NCBI GenBank assembly: GCA_017651625.1
Contig: JAGCCP010000039.1
Coordinates: 1-64,000 of the forward strand
Length of the DNA: 64,000 bases
Direction: 5' to 3'
Source: Candidatus Ruminimicrobiellum bubulum
GTDB lineage: Bacteria; Elusimicrobiota; Endomicrobiia; Endomicrobiales; Endomicrobiaceae
Below the pieces are notes generated by a model. The model was not told where the DNA came from and ran no database searches. It saw only the letters and a program-made list of their open reading frames with translations. Position 1 is the stretch's first letter; every line of letters starts with the position of its first letter. The position numbers and the translations under genes are program-made. Positions 28,884 to 37,635 of the stretch are shown here, one piece after another.

Positions 28884-28957
28884 GCGCCCATAGCTCAATT
28901 GGATAGAGCGTTTGACTACGAATCAAAAGGCTAGAGGTTCAACTCCTCTTGGGCGCG
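28884..28957 (+). tRNA. tRNA-Arg (anticodon ACG)
   Basis: A full cloverleaf can be drawn. The acceptor stem is GCGCCCA/TGGGCGC with discriminator G. The D arm is GCTC...GAGC. The anticodon stem TTTGA/TCAAA holds loop CTACGAA, and the T arm is AGAGG TTCAACT CCTCT. The anticodon ACG reads CGN arginine codons after A34 editing. CCA is not encoded. Confidence 0.97.
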
Positions 28958-29000
28958 GACAGAATTTTTATAAACAAACAATAACTTTAAGGAGTATAAA

Positions 29001-29225
29001 ATGAAAGAAAAAGTTGAAGCAATTTTGAATCAGGTAAGACCTGCTCTTATAGCCGATGGCGGAAATGTTGAATTGGTAGATGTTACACCTGATAACATCG
29101 TAAAAGTAAGATTACAAGGTCATTGCGGAAGTTGTCCTATGGCAATGATGACATTAGAAATGGGAATAAAAAAAGCTATTCAAGAAGCTCTTCCCGAAAT
29201 AAAAGATGTTGTTGCAGTACAGTAA
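29001..29225 (+). CDS. NifU-like (Nfu) Fe-S scaffold domain protein
   Basis: A 74-residue stand-alone NifU C-terminal domain. RPALIADGGNVELVDV and GHCGSCPMAMMTLEMGIKKA contain the CxxC that carries a transient Fe-S cluster for delivery to apoproteins. A good AAGGAG lies before the ATG. It follows the tRNA-Arg by 43 bp and its stop codon abuts the ATG of the next gene. Confidence 0.93.
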   Translation: MKEKVEAILNQVRPALIADGGNVELVDVTPDNIVKVRLQGHCGSCPMAMMTLEMGIKKAIQEALPEIKDVVAVQ

Positions 29226-29705
29226 ATGAAAATAGGTATTTTATCTGATACACACAACAATATAGATAAAATATGCAAAGCTATAGATTTTTTTAATCTC
29301 CGGCATGTAGAGTTTGTTTTACATGCCGGAGATTTTTCTTATCCCGAAGCGGCAAAACATTTTTCAAAACTAAATGTTCCGTTTTTAGCTATCTTTGGAA
29401 ACAACGATTTCGATTATTACGGATTATCAAAAACTATCGAAAAGTTCGGCACTATTTACGAACCGCCTTACGATTTCGTTTTGGACAACAAAAGTTTCTT
29501 ATTAACACATCATTTGTACACACCGACAAAAAAGTTTGATTATATAATTTACGGACACACACACAGACCTTCCATAACAAAAACATCTAACGGATTACTT
29601 ATAAATCCGGGAGAAGTTACGGGAAGAAGATATGGAAGAAGCACGGTTGCAATACTTGATACAAGTACGAACCGTGCCGAAATATTTGATTTAGATTTAG
29701 AATAA
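29226..29705 (+). CDS. YfcE/MJ0936-family metallophosphodiesterase
   Basis: A 159-residue calcineurin-like phosphoesterase. Metal ligands are in ILSDTHNN (about 4), LHAGDF (about 32), FGNNDFDY (about 57), LLTHHL (about 93) and YGHTHRP (about 109). These small enzymes hydrolyse phosphodiesters in the cytoplasm; the natural substrate is unknown. The start codon directly follows the nfu stop, so translation is probably coupled. The gene contains a perfect 15-bp inverted repeat followed by Ts (29295-29334) and another hairpin near its end (29641-29677). Confidence 0.9.
   Translation: MKIGILSDTHNNIDKICKAIDFFNLRHVEFVLHAGDFSYPEAAKHFSKLNVPFLAIFGNNDFDYYGLSKTIEKFGTIYEPPYDFVLDNKSFLLTHHLYTPTKKFDYIIYGHTHRPSITKTSNGLLINPGEVTGRRYGRSTVAILDTSTNRAEIFDLDLE
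29295..29334 (+). promoter_or_regulatory. Intragenic 15-bp hairpin with following T-run in the yfcE-like gene
   Basis: AATCTCCGGCATGTA (29295-29309) is the exact reverse complement of 29320-29334. The loop is 10 nt and the plus strand continues with a short T-rich run. The arms are GC-richer than the surroundings. It looks like a premature intrinsic terminator or attenuator about 70-110 nt into the coding region. Confidence 0.6.
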
Positions 29706-29712
29706 TATTTTA

Positions 29713-29937
29713 TTATTTTATTATATCAGAATTTGAAATATTTGAACTTGAATCTACAGGCATAATAAAATATGCAATTATATATATAAGTCCTACAGGG
29801 AAAAATCCCGTAAATATAAGCAATAAAACCATTATTATTCTTACAACAGTTTTATCTATTCCAAAATATTGTGCCAAACCGGAACATATACCGAAAATAA
29901 TCTTATCATTAGGTAATCTTGTTAGTTGTTTTGACAT
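29713..29937 (-). CDS. PspC-domain small membrane protein
   Basis: A 74-residue protein with the PspC domain: LTRLPNDKIIFGICSGLAQYFGIDKTVVRII, then a transmembrane helix (about 33-60, VLLLIFTGFFPVGLIYIIAYFI). Small PspC proteins are tied to envelope stress; no psp partner genes are near. It lies 13 bp below the acyl-CoA synthetase gene and is convergent with the yfcE-like gene. Confidence 0.88.
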   Translation of the reverse strand: MSKQLTRLPNDKIIFGICSGLAQYFGIDKTVVRIIMVLLLIFTGFFPVGLIYIIAYFIMPVDSSSNISNSDIIK

Positions 29938-29950
29938 TTTTATCTCCTGT

Positions 29951-31609
29951 TTATTTTTTGTTATCTGCTTCTCTTATTTGTACTCTTCTTATTTTACCGC
30001 TTATTGTTTTAGGCAACTCATCCACAAATTCAACTATTCTCGGATATTTGTAAGGAGCAGTAACTTTTTTAACATGATTTTGTAATTCTTTTTTCAAATC
30101 GTCACTTGCTTTAAATCCTTTTGCCAAAACTACGGTTGCTTTAACTATTTGTCCTCTGTCCGGATCGGGAACAGCGGTTATTGCACATTCCAATACTGCC
30201 GGATGTTCCAACAAAGCACTTTCAACTTCAAAAGGCCCGATTCTGTATCCCGAACTTTTTATAACATCATCAACTCTGCCTACAAACCAAATATACCCGT
30301 CTTCATCTCTGTATGCGGTATCACCGGTAAAATATAATCCGTCATGTAAAACTTGTTTTGTAAGTTCCGGATCTCTGTAATATCCGTTAAAGAGTCCGGC
30401 AGGTTTTTCACCGTGAAGTCTTACTACTATTTGTCCTACTTCACCGAACTCACAAGTTTTATACTCGTCGTCAACGATATCTATATCATAATACGGTGCG
30501 GGTTTTCCAATGGAACCGGGTTTCGGGGTCATCATAGGGAAATTTCCTATAATGGAAACAAGTTCCGTTTGTCCGTAAGATTCCATTAATCTTATACCGG
30601 TAATTTTTTTCCAATTGTTATACATTTCGGCATCTAACGGTTCACCTGCAATTGTACAATACTTTAAATTTGATAAATCATAACTCGGTAAATCTTCTTT
30701 TATCAAATATCTGTATATTGTCGGAGGTGCACAGAAAGATGTTACTTTATGTTTGGAAATTTGTTCCAAAATATCTTTCGGTGTAAACTTATCGAAATCA
30801 TAAACAAAAACAGATGTTCCCGTTATCCATTGAGCATAAATTTTACCCCATGCCGCCTTTGCCCAACCGGTATCTGCAACTGTTATATGTAATCCGTTTT
30901 CTTGAAGATTATGCCATTGACCTACAATCAAAAGTCCCAACGGATACGTAAAATCATGTGTTACCATTTTAGGCATTCCGGTTGTTCCGGAAGTAAAATA
31001 TAACAACATGTTATCGTGATTTGTTGTTGCTTCGGCTCCGGTAGGTCTTTCAAAAACATCAGACTCTTTTTCTATTTCTTCGGTAAAGTTGTACCAACCG
31101 TCCACACCTTTAGAATTTACACAAACCTTATATTTTAATGTAGGAGTTTTTGCCTGGGATTTATTTACAACATCTATAAGTCCGTGAGCATCCACAACTA
31201 CAGCCATTTTAACATCTGCGGCATTACATCTGTAAACGATATCTTTTTCGGTTAACAAATGTGTTGCAGGTATTCCTATCGCTCCTATTTTGTGAAGAGC
31301 TACAACGGAAAACCAAAACTCAAATCTTCTTTTAAGAATAAGAAGAACCGTATCTCCTTTTTTCACACCTATTCTCTTAAAAAAGTTTGCTGTTTTATTT
31401 GTGTATTTTCTTATTTCATCGAAAGTAAAAGTTTTTTCCAAACCTTTATCATCGCACCAAACCAAAGCTCTTCTGTTCGGTTCTTGTTTTGCCCATTCAT
31501 CAACGATATCAAATCCGAAATTAAAGTTCTCGGGAACGTTTATTTTAAAGTTTTTTACGAAATCTTCATACTTATCAAAATGTTTTGTTGTTATATATTT
31601 TTCTAACAT
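29951..31609 (-). CDS. AMP-forming acyl-CoA synthetase (acetyl/medium-chain type)
   Basis: About 552 residues of the ANL superfamily, activating a carboxylic acid with ATP and CoA. The AMP motif is LLYFTSGTTGMPKMV (about 202), followed by SYGQTELV (about 343), YFTGDTAYRDEDGYIWFVGRVDDVIKSSGYRIGP and the catalytic lysine in PKTISGKIRR near the end. Overall it is closest to the ACSM/acetyl-CoA-synthetase-like branch; the acid is not predictable. The ATG at 31609 has GGAG six bases upstream; the TTG at 31621 is rejected. It is paired with the XRE-cupin regulator just upstream. Confidence 0.9.
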   Translation of the reverse strand: MLEKYITTKHFDKYEDFVKNFKINVPENFNFGFDIVDEWAKQEPNRRALVWCDDKGLEKTFTFDEIRKYTNKTANFFKRIGVKKGDTVLLILKRRFEFWFSVVALHKIGAIGIPATHLLTEKDIVYRCNAADVKMAVVVDAHGLIDVVNKSQAKTPTLKYKVCVNSKGVDGWYNFTEEIEKESDVFERPTGAEATTNHDNMLLYFTSGTTGMPKMVTHDFTYPLGLLIVGQWHNLQENGLHITVADTGWAKAAWGKIYAQWITGTSVFVYDFDKFTPKDILEQISKHKVTSFCAPPTIYRYLIKEDLPSYDLSNLKYCTIAGEPLDAEMYNNWKKITGIRLMESYGQTELVSIIGNFPMMTPKPGSIGKPAPYYDIDIVDDEYKTCEFGEVGQIVVRLHGEKPAGLFNGYYRDPELTKQVLHDGLYFTGDTAYRDEDGYIWFVGRVDDVIKSSGYRIGPFEVESALLEHPAVLECAITAVPDPDRGQIVKATVVLAKGFKASDDLKKELQNHVKKVTAPYKYPRIVEFVDELPKTISGKIRRVQIREADNKK

Positions 31610-31621
31610 ATTTTTCTCCAA

Positions 31622-32182
31622 TTAATTCAATATTGTAGCCAGGAATTTGAGTTGTTTATTACCTAACGCCATCATTGCATGTTCTGTTCCGGAATCAAAA
31701 TAAATACTGTCTCCAGGATTTAAAATAACTTCCTGATTCTTATAAAAAAATTTCATTTGACCTTCAAGAATGTAATTAAATTCGTGACCTTCATGAGCAT
31801 ATTTATGAATATCTGATTTCTCTTCTTTCTCCGGATCAACCGTTACCATAAAGAATTCGGCTTTTTTGTTAATAAAATTGTAAGCCAAATCCTGATATTT
31901 GTATTCTTTTCTTCTATCTATGGAAAGACCTTTATCTTTTCTTACAACACTAAATTTTTTAAGTTTAGGTTCTTCACCGGTTAAAAGAACAGTTAACTCT
32001 ATATTGAATTTGCCTGCCATTGCATATAAAAAGCTTACAGGAATATCACATTCTCCGCTTTCGTATTCAATATATTTTTCTACATCTACATTGAGCTCTT
32101 TTGCCATAGATTCAATCGACATATCGGAAATTTCTCTTAACTCTTTAATTCGCTTTGCAATCAATTTAATGTTTTCTAACAT
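31622..32182 (-). CDS. XRE-family HTH regulator with C-terminal cupin domain
   Basis: 186 residues. An N-terminal helix-turn-helix (about 8-62, IKELREISDMSIESMAKELNV) is followed by a cupin barrel (about 110-180, EGHEFNYILEGQMKFFYKNQ, LNPGDSIYFDSGTEHAMMAL). This architecture binds DNA in response to a small molecule in the cupin. It directly precedes the acyl-CoA synthetase gene, which it may regulate with itself. A strong AGGAGG lies six bases before the ATG. Confidence 0.9.
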   Translation of the reverse strand: MLENIKLIAKRIKELREISDMSIESMAKELNVDVEKYIEYESGECDIPVSFLYAMAGKFNIELTVLLTGEEPKLKKFSVVRKDKGLSIDRRKEYKYQDLAYNFINKKAEFFMVTVDPEKEEKSDIHKYAHEGHEFNYILEGQMKFFYKNQEVILNPGDSIYFDSGTEHAMMALGNKQLKFLATILN

Positions 32183-32317
32183 TGTATCCTCCTGAACATA
32201 TAATACATAATCGTAAATTTTATAAATTTAATTATATAAAAGCAATTTAGAACAACTCTAATTTATTGAAAAATTTAATCTTTTTATGAAGTTTGGTTTT
32301 GTAGTACAAGTAAAGAT

Positions 32318-32908
32318 TTACTCTTTTTCTTTCAATTGTTTGTAGATGAACTTAATATTTTTCTTAAGTTCGGCAAGTGTTCCCGAATTGTCTATTGTAA
32401 CATCTGCCAATTTCATTTTATCTTCTATCGGCATTTGTAATGCTATTCTTTTTACTGCTTCTTCTTTAGAAAGTTTGTCCCTTCTCATAAGTCTTGATAC
32501 CTGCAAATGATACTTCGCATATATAACAAGAACTTTATCACAAATTCTGTCTAATCCCACTTCAAAAAGTAACGGGGCATCAACTATGATATCCGTAACA
32601 TTATATTTCTTTGCGATTATTTCATTCGTTTTTCTTATTATGTGCGGATGGATTATTCTTTCAAGTTCGATTTTTGCCTGTTTATCGTTAAAAACAATTT
32701 CGCCCAACTTTTTTCTGTTTAACGAACCGTCATCTTTTAGCACATCCGTTCCAAACGTACCGACAATATCTTTCAAACATTTACTGTCTTTTACAGTTAA
32801 TGTTCTTGATATTTTATCGGCATCTATTATATAACAACCGAGCTGTTTAAATATTTTAGATGATTGACTTTTACCGGTACCTATGCTACCCGTAAGCCCT
32901 ATTATCAT
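32318..32908 (-). CDS. coaE: Dephospho-CoA kinase
   Basis: About 196 residues; phosphorylates dephospho-CoA in the last step of CoA synthesis. P-loop GLTGSIGTGKSQSSK near residue 4, DADKISR, IIVDAPLLFEVGLD and RDKLSKEEAVKRI are conserved. The ATG at 32908 overlaps the polA stop (ATGA) and has AAGGTG upstream, so translation is coupled to polA. A reading starting 24 nt earlier is rejected. Confidence 0.94.
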   Translation of the reverse strand: MIIGLTGSIGTGKSQSSKIFKQLGCYIIDADKISRTLTVKDSKCLKDIVGTFGTDVLKDDGSLNRKKLGEIVFNDKQAKIELERIIHPHIIRKTNEIIAKKYNVTDIIVDAPLLFEVGLDRICDKVLVIYAKYHLQVSRLMRRDKLSKEEAVKRIALQMPIEDKMKLADVTIDNSGTLAELKKNIKFIYKQLKEKE

Positions 32909-35643
32909 TTTACACCTTCCATCTGTGCCCAATTAGGTCCTGCTTTTACTTCTACCAACAACGGAACATCTAACTTTACCGCATGTTCCATTTCATATTT
33001 TAGCATATTTATAACAGTATTTTCTTCTTCTTTAGGAACTTCCAACAACAAATCATCATGAACCTGCAAAAGAATCTTTGCTTTCAAGTTCTGTTCTTTT
33101 AACTTTTTGGATACATTTATCATCGCTACTTTAATAATATCCGCCGATGTTCCCTGAACTGGAGTATTAAGTGCCATTCTTTCACCGAAAGATACTACTT
33201 GTTTATTTGTAGAGTTTATTTCCGGAATATATCTTATTCTGCCTGTAATAGTTTTAACATAACCTTTTTGTTTTGTTTCTTCTATTATTCTGTTAGACCA
33301 ATTTCTTATACCGGAATATTTTGAAAAATAACTGTCTATATACTCTTTTGCCTGTTTAACGGGAATATCCAACTGTTTAGATAATCCGAACGAAGATATG
33401 CCGTAAACTATACCGAAATTTATAGATTTTGCCGCCATTCTTTGTTGTTTCGTGACATCTTCTTTTTTGGCTATATTGAAAACTTCCATAGCGGTTGCGG
33501 TATGAATATCTTGTCCGGAACAAAATGCTTTAATTAAGTTTGTATCTTTGGATATATGCGCTAACGATCTTAAATCTATTTGCGAATAATCTGCGGAAAC
33601 AAAAACGTTTCCTTCATCCGCTACAAAAACTTTTCTGAATCTTCTGCCATATTCCGTTCTTATCGGAATATTTTGTAAGTTCGGATCCGAAGACGAAAGC
33701 CTGCCGGTTGTTGTAACCGCTTGATTAAAAATAGTGTGTATTCTTTCCCCTTCAACTTCGGTAAATCTTCTGATTGAATCTACATAAGTTGTTTTTAATT
33801 TTTGCAATTCTCTATACTTTAATATTTCGTTGGCAATATCATATTGTGACAATTCCACTAAAACCGATTCATCCGTAGAATAACCTGTTTTAGTTTTTTT
33901 AATTACCGGCAAATTTAATTTTTCGAACAATATTGTTGCCAACTGTTTCGGTGAATTTATATTAAACGTCTCGCCTGCCAAATTATAAATATTTTGTTCA
34001 AGAACAGTTATTGCGTTTGTTAATTCTTTATCGAAATCATTTAAAAAGTTTTTATCTGTTTTTATACCGATATCTTCCATTTCATAAAGAACTTGAACTA
34101 TCGGCATTTCTATATCAAAAAACAAAGATGCCAAATTGTTCTTGTTCAGCTCGTTTGTTAATATATCTTTTAAATTATAAAGGCTTATGGATTTCGAACA
34201 CGAATACTGCGCCAACGTTTCTATATCAAGATTATCGGCTTTTATTTTTTTTGTTCCTTTAGAAAAAATTTCTTCTTCGGTTTTTATATGAAAATTAAGA
34301 TATTTCAATGCTAACTGTTCTATCGTATGCTGTAGCGAAGGATTTATACAATAAGATGCTATCATAACATCAAAAGAAATATTTTTGAGTTCTATATTTA
34401 AAGTTTTCAGTATATGTTTTACAAACTTTAAATCGCAACCTGTAAACTTTATATTTTCATTTTCAAATACCGGTTTAAACATTTCGATAAAATCTTGTTC
34501 CGGAACCTGCTGCAATATAAAATCACTGTGGTTTATGGGAATGTAGTAATTATTGTCTTGTCCGTAACAAAAAGAAACTCCTACCAACAAATCCTGCATT
34601 ATACCCGAACCGGCAGTTTCAATATTTATTGCTATTTCCTTTTGTTGCAATAATTCTTGTTTAAGTTCGTTTGCCTTTTCTACTGTATCGACTATTTTTA
34701 CGATATTTTTTGTTTCTTTATGTATAACTTTTTGTTCTGCAACTTTTTCTTCTTGTTTATTTTGTTCCGTATTTGTTTGAAAAATTTCTTGTTGCGTTTT
34801 ATTTGGAATAAAACTGTATAATTCGTACTCTTTAAAAAACTCTTTTGCAGTTTCGGTTTCAAAAAGATTATCGTTAAAGCCCAATTTCTCTACAGAGACA
34901 TCTATAGGTACATTAAGTTCAAGTTGTACAAGTTTTTTACTTAACAAAACATCGTTCGCACCGTCTTTAATTGCTTGAGAAATTTTACCTTTAATGGAAT
35001 CTGCATTTGCAATAATATCTTCAACGGAGCCATAAGTATTTATAAGTTTTACGGCAGTTTTTTCGCCTATACCTTTAACACCACAAACGTTGTCGCAATT
35101 GTCACCCATTAAGGCTAACATATCTACAATTTTATCGGGATATAAACCGTACTTCTCATAAACTTTTTGACTATCAAACATTATATTTTTAGATTCGTTC
35201 CAAATATGTATATTATCGTTTACCAGTTGAAACAAATCTTTATCTCCGGTAGCAATAACAACTTTTACACCTTCTTTTTCGGCTTTTTTTGCTACCGTTC
35301 CTATAACATCATCGGCTTCAAAACCTGCCATTTCAAAAGAAGCAAGTTGCATGGCATTAACTGCCTGTCTTGCTATAGGCATTTGTTTTATTAAATCTTC
35401 ATCTATTTGTTTTCTGTTAGCTTTATATATCGGAGACAACTGATGTCTAAAATTTTTTGACGGATGATCGAAACATACGGCAATATAGTCCGGTTTTTGT
35501 TCTTTTTTTATTTTATTTATAAGTTTTATAAAACCGTAAACCGCATTTGTGGGAACACCTTTTGATGTGGTAAGCGGTCTTATTGCATGGTACGCTCTAT
35601 GAATATATGCACTTGCATCTATTATGTATAAAACTTTGTCCAT
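32905..35643 (-). CDS. polA: DNA polymerase I with degenerate proofreading domain
   Basis: 912 residues. The 5'-3' exonuclease/flap domain is at about 1-290 (IDASAYIHRAYHA, DKDLFQLV, GDNCDNVCGVKGIGEKTA). The 3'-5' exonuclease-like domain is at about 320-500. The polymerase domain is at about 540-912 (ADYSQIDLRSLAHIS, RMAAKSINFGIVYG, QVHDDLLLEVP). In the middle domain the DxE motif reads NIE (INIETAG). The second and third acidic positions also appear lost (CDLKFVKH, YSCSKSISL). Proofreading is therefore probably absent, as in Taq-like enzymes. Overlaps coaE by 4 nt. Confidence 0.95.
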   Translation of the reverse strand: MDKVLYIIDASAYIHRAYHAIRPLTTSKGVPTNAVYGFIKLINKIKKEQKPDYIAVCFDHPSKNFRHQLSPIYKANRKQIDEDLIKQMPIARQAVNAMQLASFEMAGFEADDVIGTVAKKAEKEGVKVVIATGDKDLFQLVNDNIHIWNESKNIMFDSQKVYEKYGLYPDKIVDMLALMGDNCDNVCGVKGIGEKTAVKLINTYGSVEDIIANADSIKGKISQAIKDGANDVLLSKKLVQLELNVPIDVSVEKLGFNDNLFETETAKEFFKEYELYSFIPNKTQQEIFQTNTEQNKQEEKVAEQKVIHKETKNIVKIVDTVEKANELKQELLQQKEIAINIETAGSGIMQDLLVGVSFCYGQDNNYYIPINHSDFILQQVPEQDFIEMFKPVFENENIKFTGCDLKFVKHILKTLNIELKNISFDVMIASYCINPSLQHTIEQLALKYLNFHIKTEEEIFSKGTKKIKADNLDIETLAQYSCSKSISLYNLKDILTNELNKNNLASLFFDIEMPIVQVLYEMEDIGIKTDKNFLNDFDKELTNAITVLEQNIYNLAGETFNINSPKQLATILFEKLNLPVIKKTKTGYSTDESVLVELSQYDIANEILKYRELQKLKTTYVDSIRRFTEVEGERIHTIFNQAVTTTGRLSSSDPNLQNIPIRTEYGRRFRKVFVADEGNVFVSADYSQIDLRSLAHISKDTNLIKAFCSGQDIHTATAMEVFNIAKKEDVTKQQRMAAKSINFGIVYGISSFGLSKQLDIPVKQAKEYIDSYFSKYSGIRNWSNRIIEETKQKGYVKTITGRIRYIPEINSTNKQVVSFGERMALNTPVQGTSADIIKVAMINVSKKLKEQNLKAKILLQVHDDLLLEVPKEEENTVINMLKYEMEHAVKLDVPLLVEVKAGPNWAQMEGVK

Positions 35644-35661
35644 GAAAAAATCCTACGGATT

Positions 35662-36579
35662 TTATCCTTCAATAAAGTGTTGAGCGGAAATTGCCGCGAT
35701 TGCTCCGTCACCTGCAGCGGTAACAACTTGTCTTAAAATTTTTTGTCTTACATCACCGCAAGCAAAAATTCCTTCTATTGAAGTGTTCATATTATCATCG
35801 GTTACAATGTAACCTGCTTCGTTTAACTTTATTTTCGTGTTTTCCAAAAATTTTGTGTTCGGTAACCAACCTACAAAAACAAATACTCCATTAACTGATA
35901 ACGGTGACGAAATGTTATTTTTTACATTTTTCAACGTCACTTGTTCTACCGAAAGGGCACCTGAAATATTTTCTACTACGGAATCAAATATTATATTTAT
36001 TTTAGGTTCTGCAAAAACTTTTTCCTGCAAAATTTTTGCTGCTCTAAATTGATCTCTTCTGTGAATCAAATTAACTTTTGTAGCAAACTTCGTTAAATAT
36101 AATGCTTCTTGTAATGCGGAATCACCGCCGCCTACAACGGCAATTTCTTTATTTCTGAAAAACGGTCCGTCACAAGTAGCACAATAAGATACACCTTTAC
36201 CTATAAATTCCTGTTCTCCTTCAACACCTAACTTCCTGAAATTTGCACCGCTTGCTATAATAATCGCCTTTGTAAAATATTCCTTTTTGTCCGAAAGAAT
36301 AACTTTCTTTATTGCATCGTCAGTTTCTATAAAAGAAACTTCACCATAAGTAATTTCACAACCGAAAGTTCTTGCTTGTTTTTCCATTTTCATGGCAAGA
36401 TCAAAACCGTTAATTCCTTCTTCAAAACCGGGATAATTTTCAAGATGATCGGTTATTGCGATTTGTCCGCCGCAACCTGCTTTTTCTATAAGCAAAGTTT
36501 TAAGTCTTGCTCTTGCGGTATATATTGCAGCCGACATACCGGAAGGTCCGCCGCCGACTATTATAACATCATATATCAT
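35662..36579 (-). CDS. trxB: Thioredoxin reductase
   Basis: A 305-residue flavoprotein reducing thioredoxin with NADPH. The FAD motif is GGGPSGMSAAIYTARA (about 8), the redox pair CATCDGP (about 132), the NAD(P) motif AVVGGGDSALQEALYL (about 148), and GIFACGDVRQKILRQVVTAAGDG lies near the end. Upstream lie the TlpA-like and thioredoxin genes, forming a thiol redox cluster. Confidence 0.95.
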   Translation of the reverse strand: MIYDVIIVGGGPSGMSAAIYTARARLKTLLIEKAGCGGQIAITDHLENYPGFEEGINGFDLAMKMEKQARTFGCEITYGEVSFIETDDAIKKVILSDKKEYFTKAIIIASGANFRKLGVEGEQEFIGKGVSYCATCDGPFFRNKEIAVVGGGDSALQEALYLTKFATKVNLIHRRDQFRAAKILQEKVFAEPKINIIFDSVVENISGALSVEQVTLKNVKNNISSPLSVNGVFVFVGWLPNTKFLENTKIKLNEAGYIVTDDNMNTSIEGIFACGDVRQKILRQVVTAAGDGAIAAISAQHFIEG

Positions 36580-36609
36580 ATTTTATTCTCTCTTATTTTA
36601 ATAATTTTT

Positions 36610-37086
36610 CTATAACAATTTCTTTATATCTTTTTGCCAAAGTTCTTCCACACCCGGAGCAAAACCTACAAACTTGTTATAAATTTCACCGTTCTTATCT
36701 ATTATAAAAAATTGAGGTATGGACGATATCTTATAATTGGCTATAACTTTTTTATCACTCAACAATACAGGATAATTCATTTTTTGTTTCTTCATAAACT
36801 TTAATATTGTATCTTTATCTTCCTGTAAGTTTATACCTAAAACAACAAAATCTTCGTTATCTTTATATTGTTCATACAATTTTTCCACTGCAGGAATAGA
36901 TGCTCTGCAGGGAGGACACCACGTTGCCCAAAAATCTATGAAAACGACTTTACCTTTATAGTCGGACAAAGATACCGGTTTACCTTCCAAATCTTGTAAA
37001 GTAAAATCCGGAGATATTTCGGCACAAGAAAAAGAACAACAAGCAACTACAAAAAGTAATAAAACAAACAGCTTTTTATAAAACAT
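36610..37086 (-). CDS. TlpA-like exported thioredoxin-fold protein
   Basis: 158 residues. The hydrophobic signal may be a lipoprotein signal (SFSC before AEISP). A TlpA/ResA-type domain follows: PDFTLQDLEGKPVSLSDYKGKVVFIDFWATWCPPCRAS with active site CPPC, and SIPQFFIIDKNG with the cis-Pro. It would reduce disulfides in envelope proteins. The gene start overlaps the thioredoxin gene by 11 nt. Confidence 0.9.
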   Translation of the reverse strand: MFYKKLFVLLLFVVACCSFSCAEISPDFTLQDLEGKPVSLSDYKGKVVFIDFWATWCPPCRASIPAVEKLYEQYKDNEDFVVLGINLQEDKDTILKFMKKQKMNYPVLLSDKKVIANYKISSIPQFFIIDKNGEIYNKFVGFAPGVEELWQKDIKKLL

Positions 37087-37396
37087 TATTTAACTCCTGT
37101 TCTATAGCAGTTTTAGGTCTGAATCCGACCATTTTATTTATTGCTTTTCCATCTTTAAATATTATAAGGCAAGGAATGGATGTTATTTGAAACTGTGATG
37201 ATAACGACATATTTTCATCGGTATTAACTTTACCGACTTTTACTTTACCTTCAAAATCTTTTGCGATTTCTTCTACTACAGGTAACAACATTTTGCAAGG
37301 TCCACACCATGGAGCCCAAAAATCAAGCAATACGGGAACATCCGATTTTAAAACTTCTTGTTCAAAATTTGCTTCATTTATAACTACTTCTGCCAT
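37076..37396 (-). CDS. trxA: Thioredoxin
   Basis: About 106 residues; the canonical WAPWCGPCK active site (about 26-34), TSIPCLIIFKDGK cis-Pro loop and GFRPK segment. It is reduced by TrxB encoded nearby. The ATG at 37396 has GGAGG seven bases upstream and gives the usual length; an extension to 37471 is not supported. Confidence 0.95.
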   Translation of the reverse strand: MAEVVINEANFEQEVLKSDVPVLLDFWAPWCGPCKMLLPVVEEIAKDFEGKVKVGKVNTDENMSLSSQFQITSIPCLIIFKDGKAINKMVGFRPKTAIEQELNNVL

Positions 37397-37453
37397 TTTA
37401 TGCCTCCATTTTTCATTATTTTCTATATTGGTTAAATTATACCAAAAACAGCA

Positions 37454-37476
37454 TAAAATTGCTAAGAGCAATTTTA
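37454..37476. repeat. Perfect palindrome with 3-nt loop upstream of trxA
   Basis: Arms TAAAATTGCT and AGCAATTTTA flank AAG. It is followed on the plus strand by AATTAGTAATTAG-type AT repeats (37479-37571) that recur near 56267. Confidence 0.7.
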
Positions 37477-37569
37477 CAATTAGTAATTAGAAATTGGTAA
37501 TTATTGGTAATTTATGTGTGCTTTCGACACATTGTTTTAATTTAACGACAGAATGCCAATTAGTAATTA

Positions 37570-37598
37570 TTGATTTTTAAATATAATTATGTAATAAT
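37570..37598 (+). promoter_or_regulatory. Candidate promoter of the outer-membrane protein gene
   Basis: TTGATT, a 17-bp spacer and AATAAT on the plus strand. This lies 38 bp upstream of the ATG at 37636, which is itself preceded by AAGGAG. Confidence 0.45.
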
Positions 37599-37635
37599 CT
37601 TGGGGTAGTTAAATTTCATTTAAGGAGAAAAGTAA

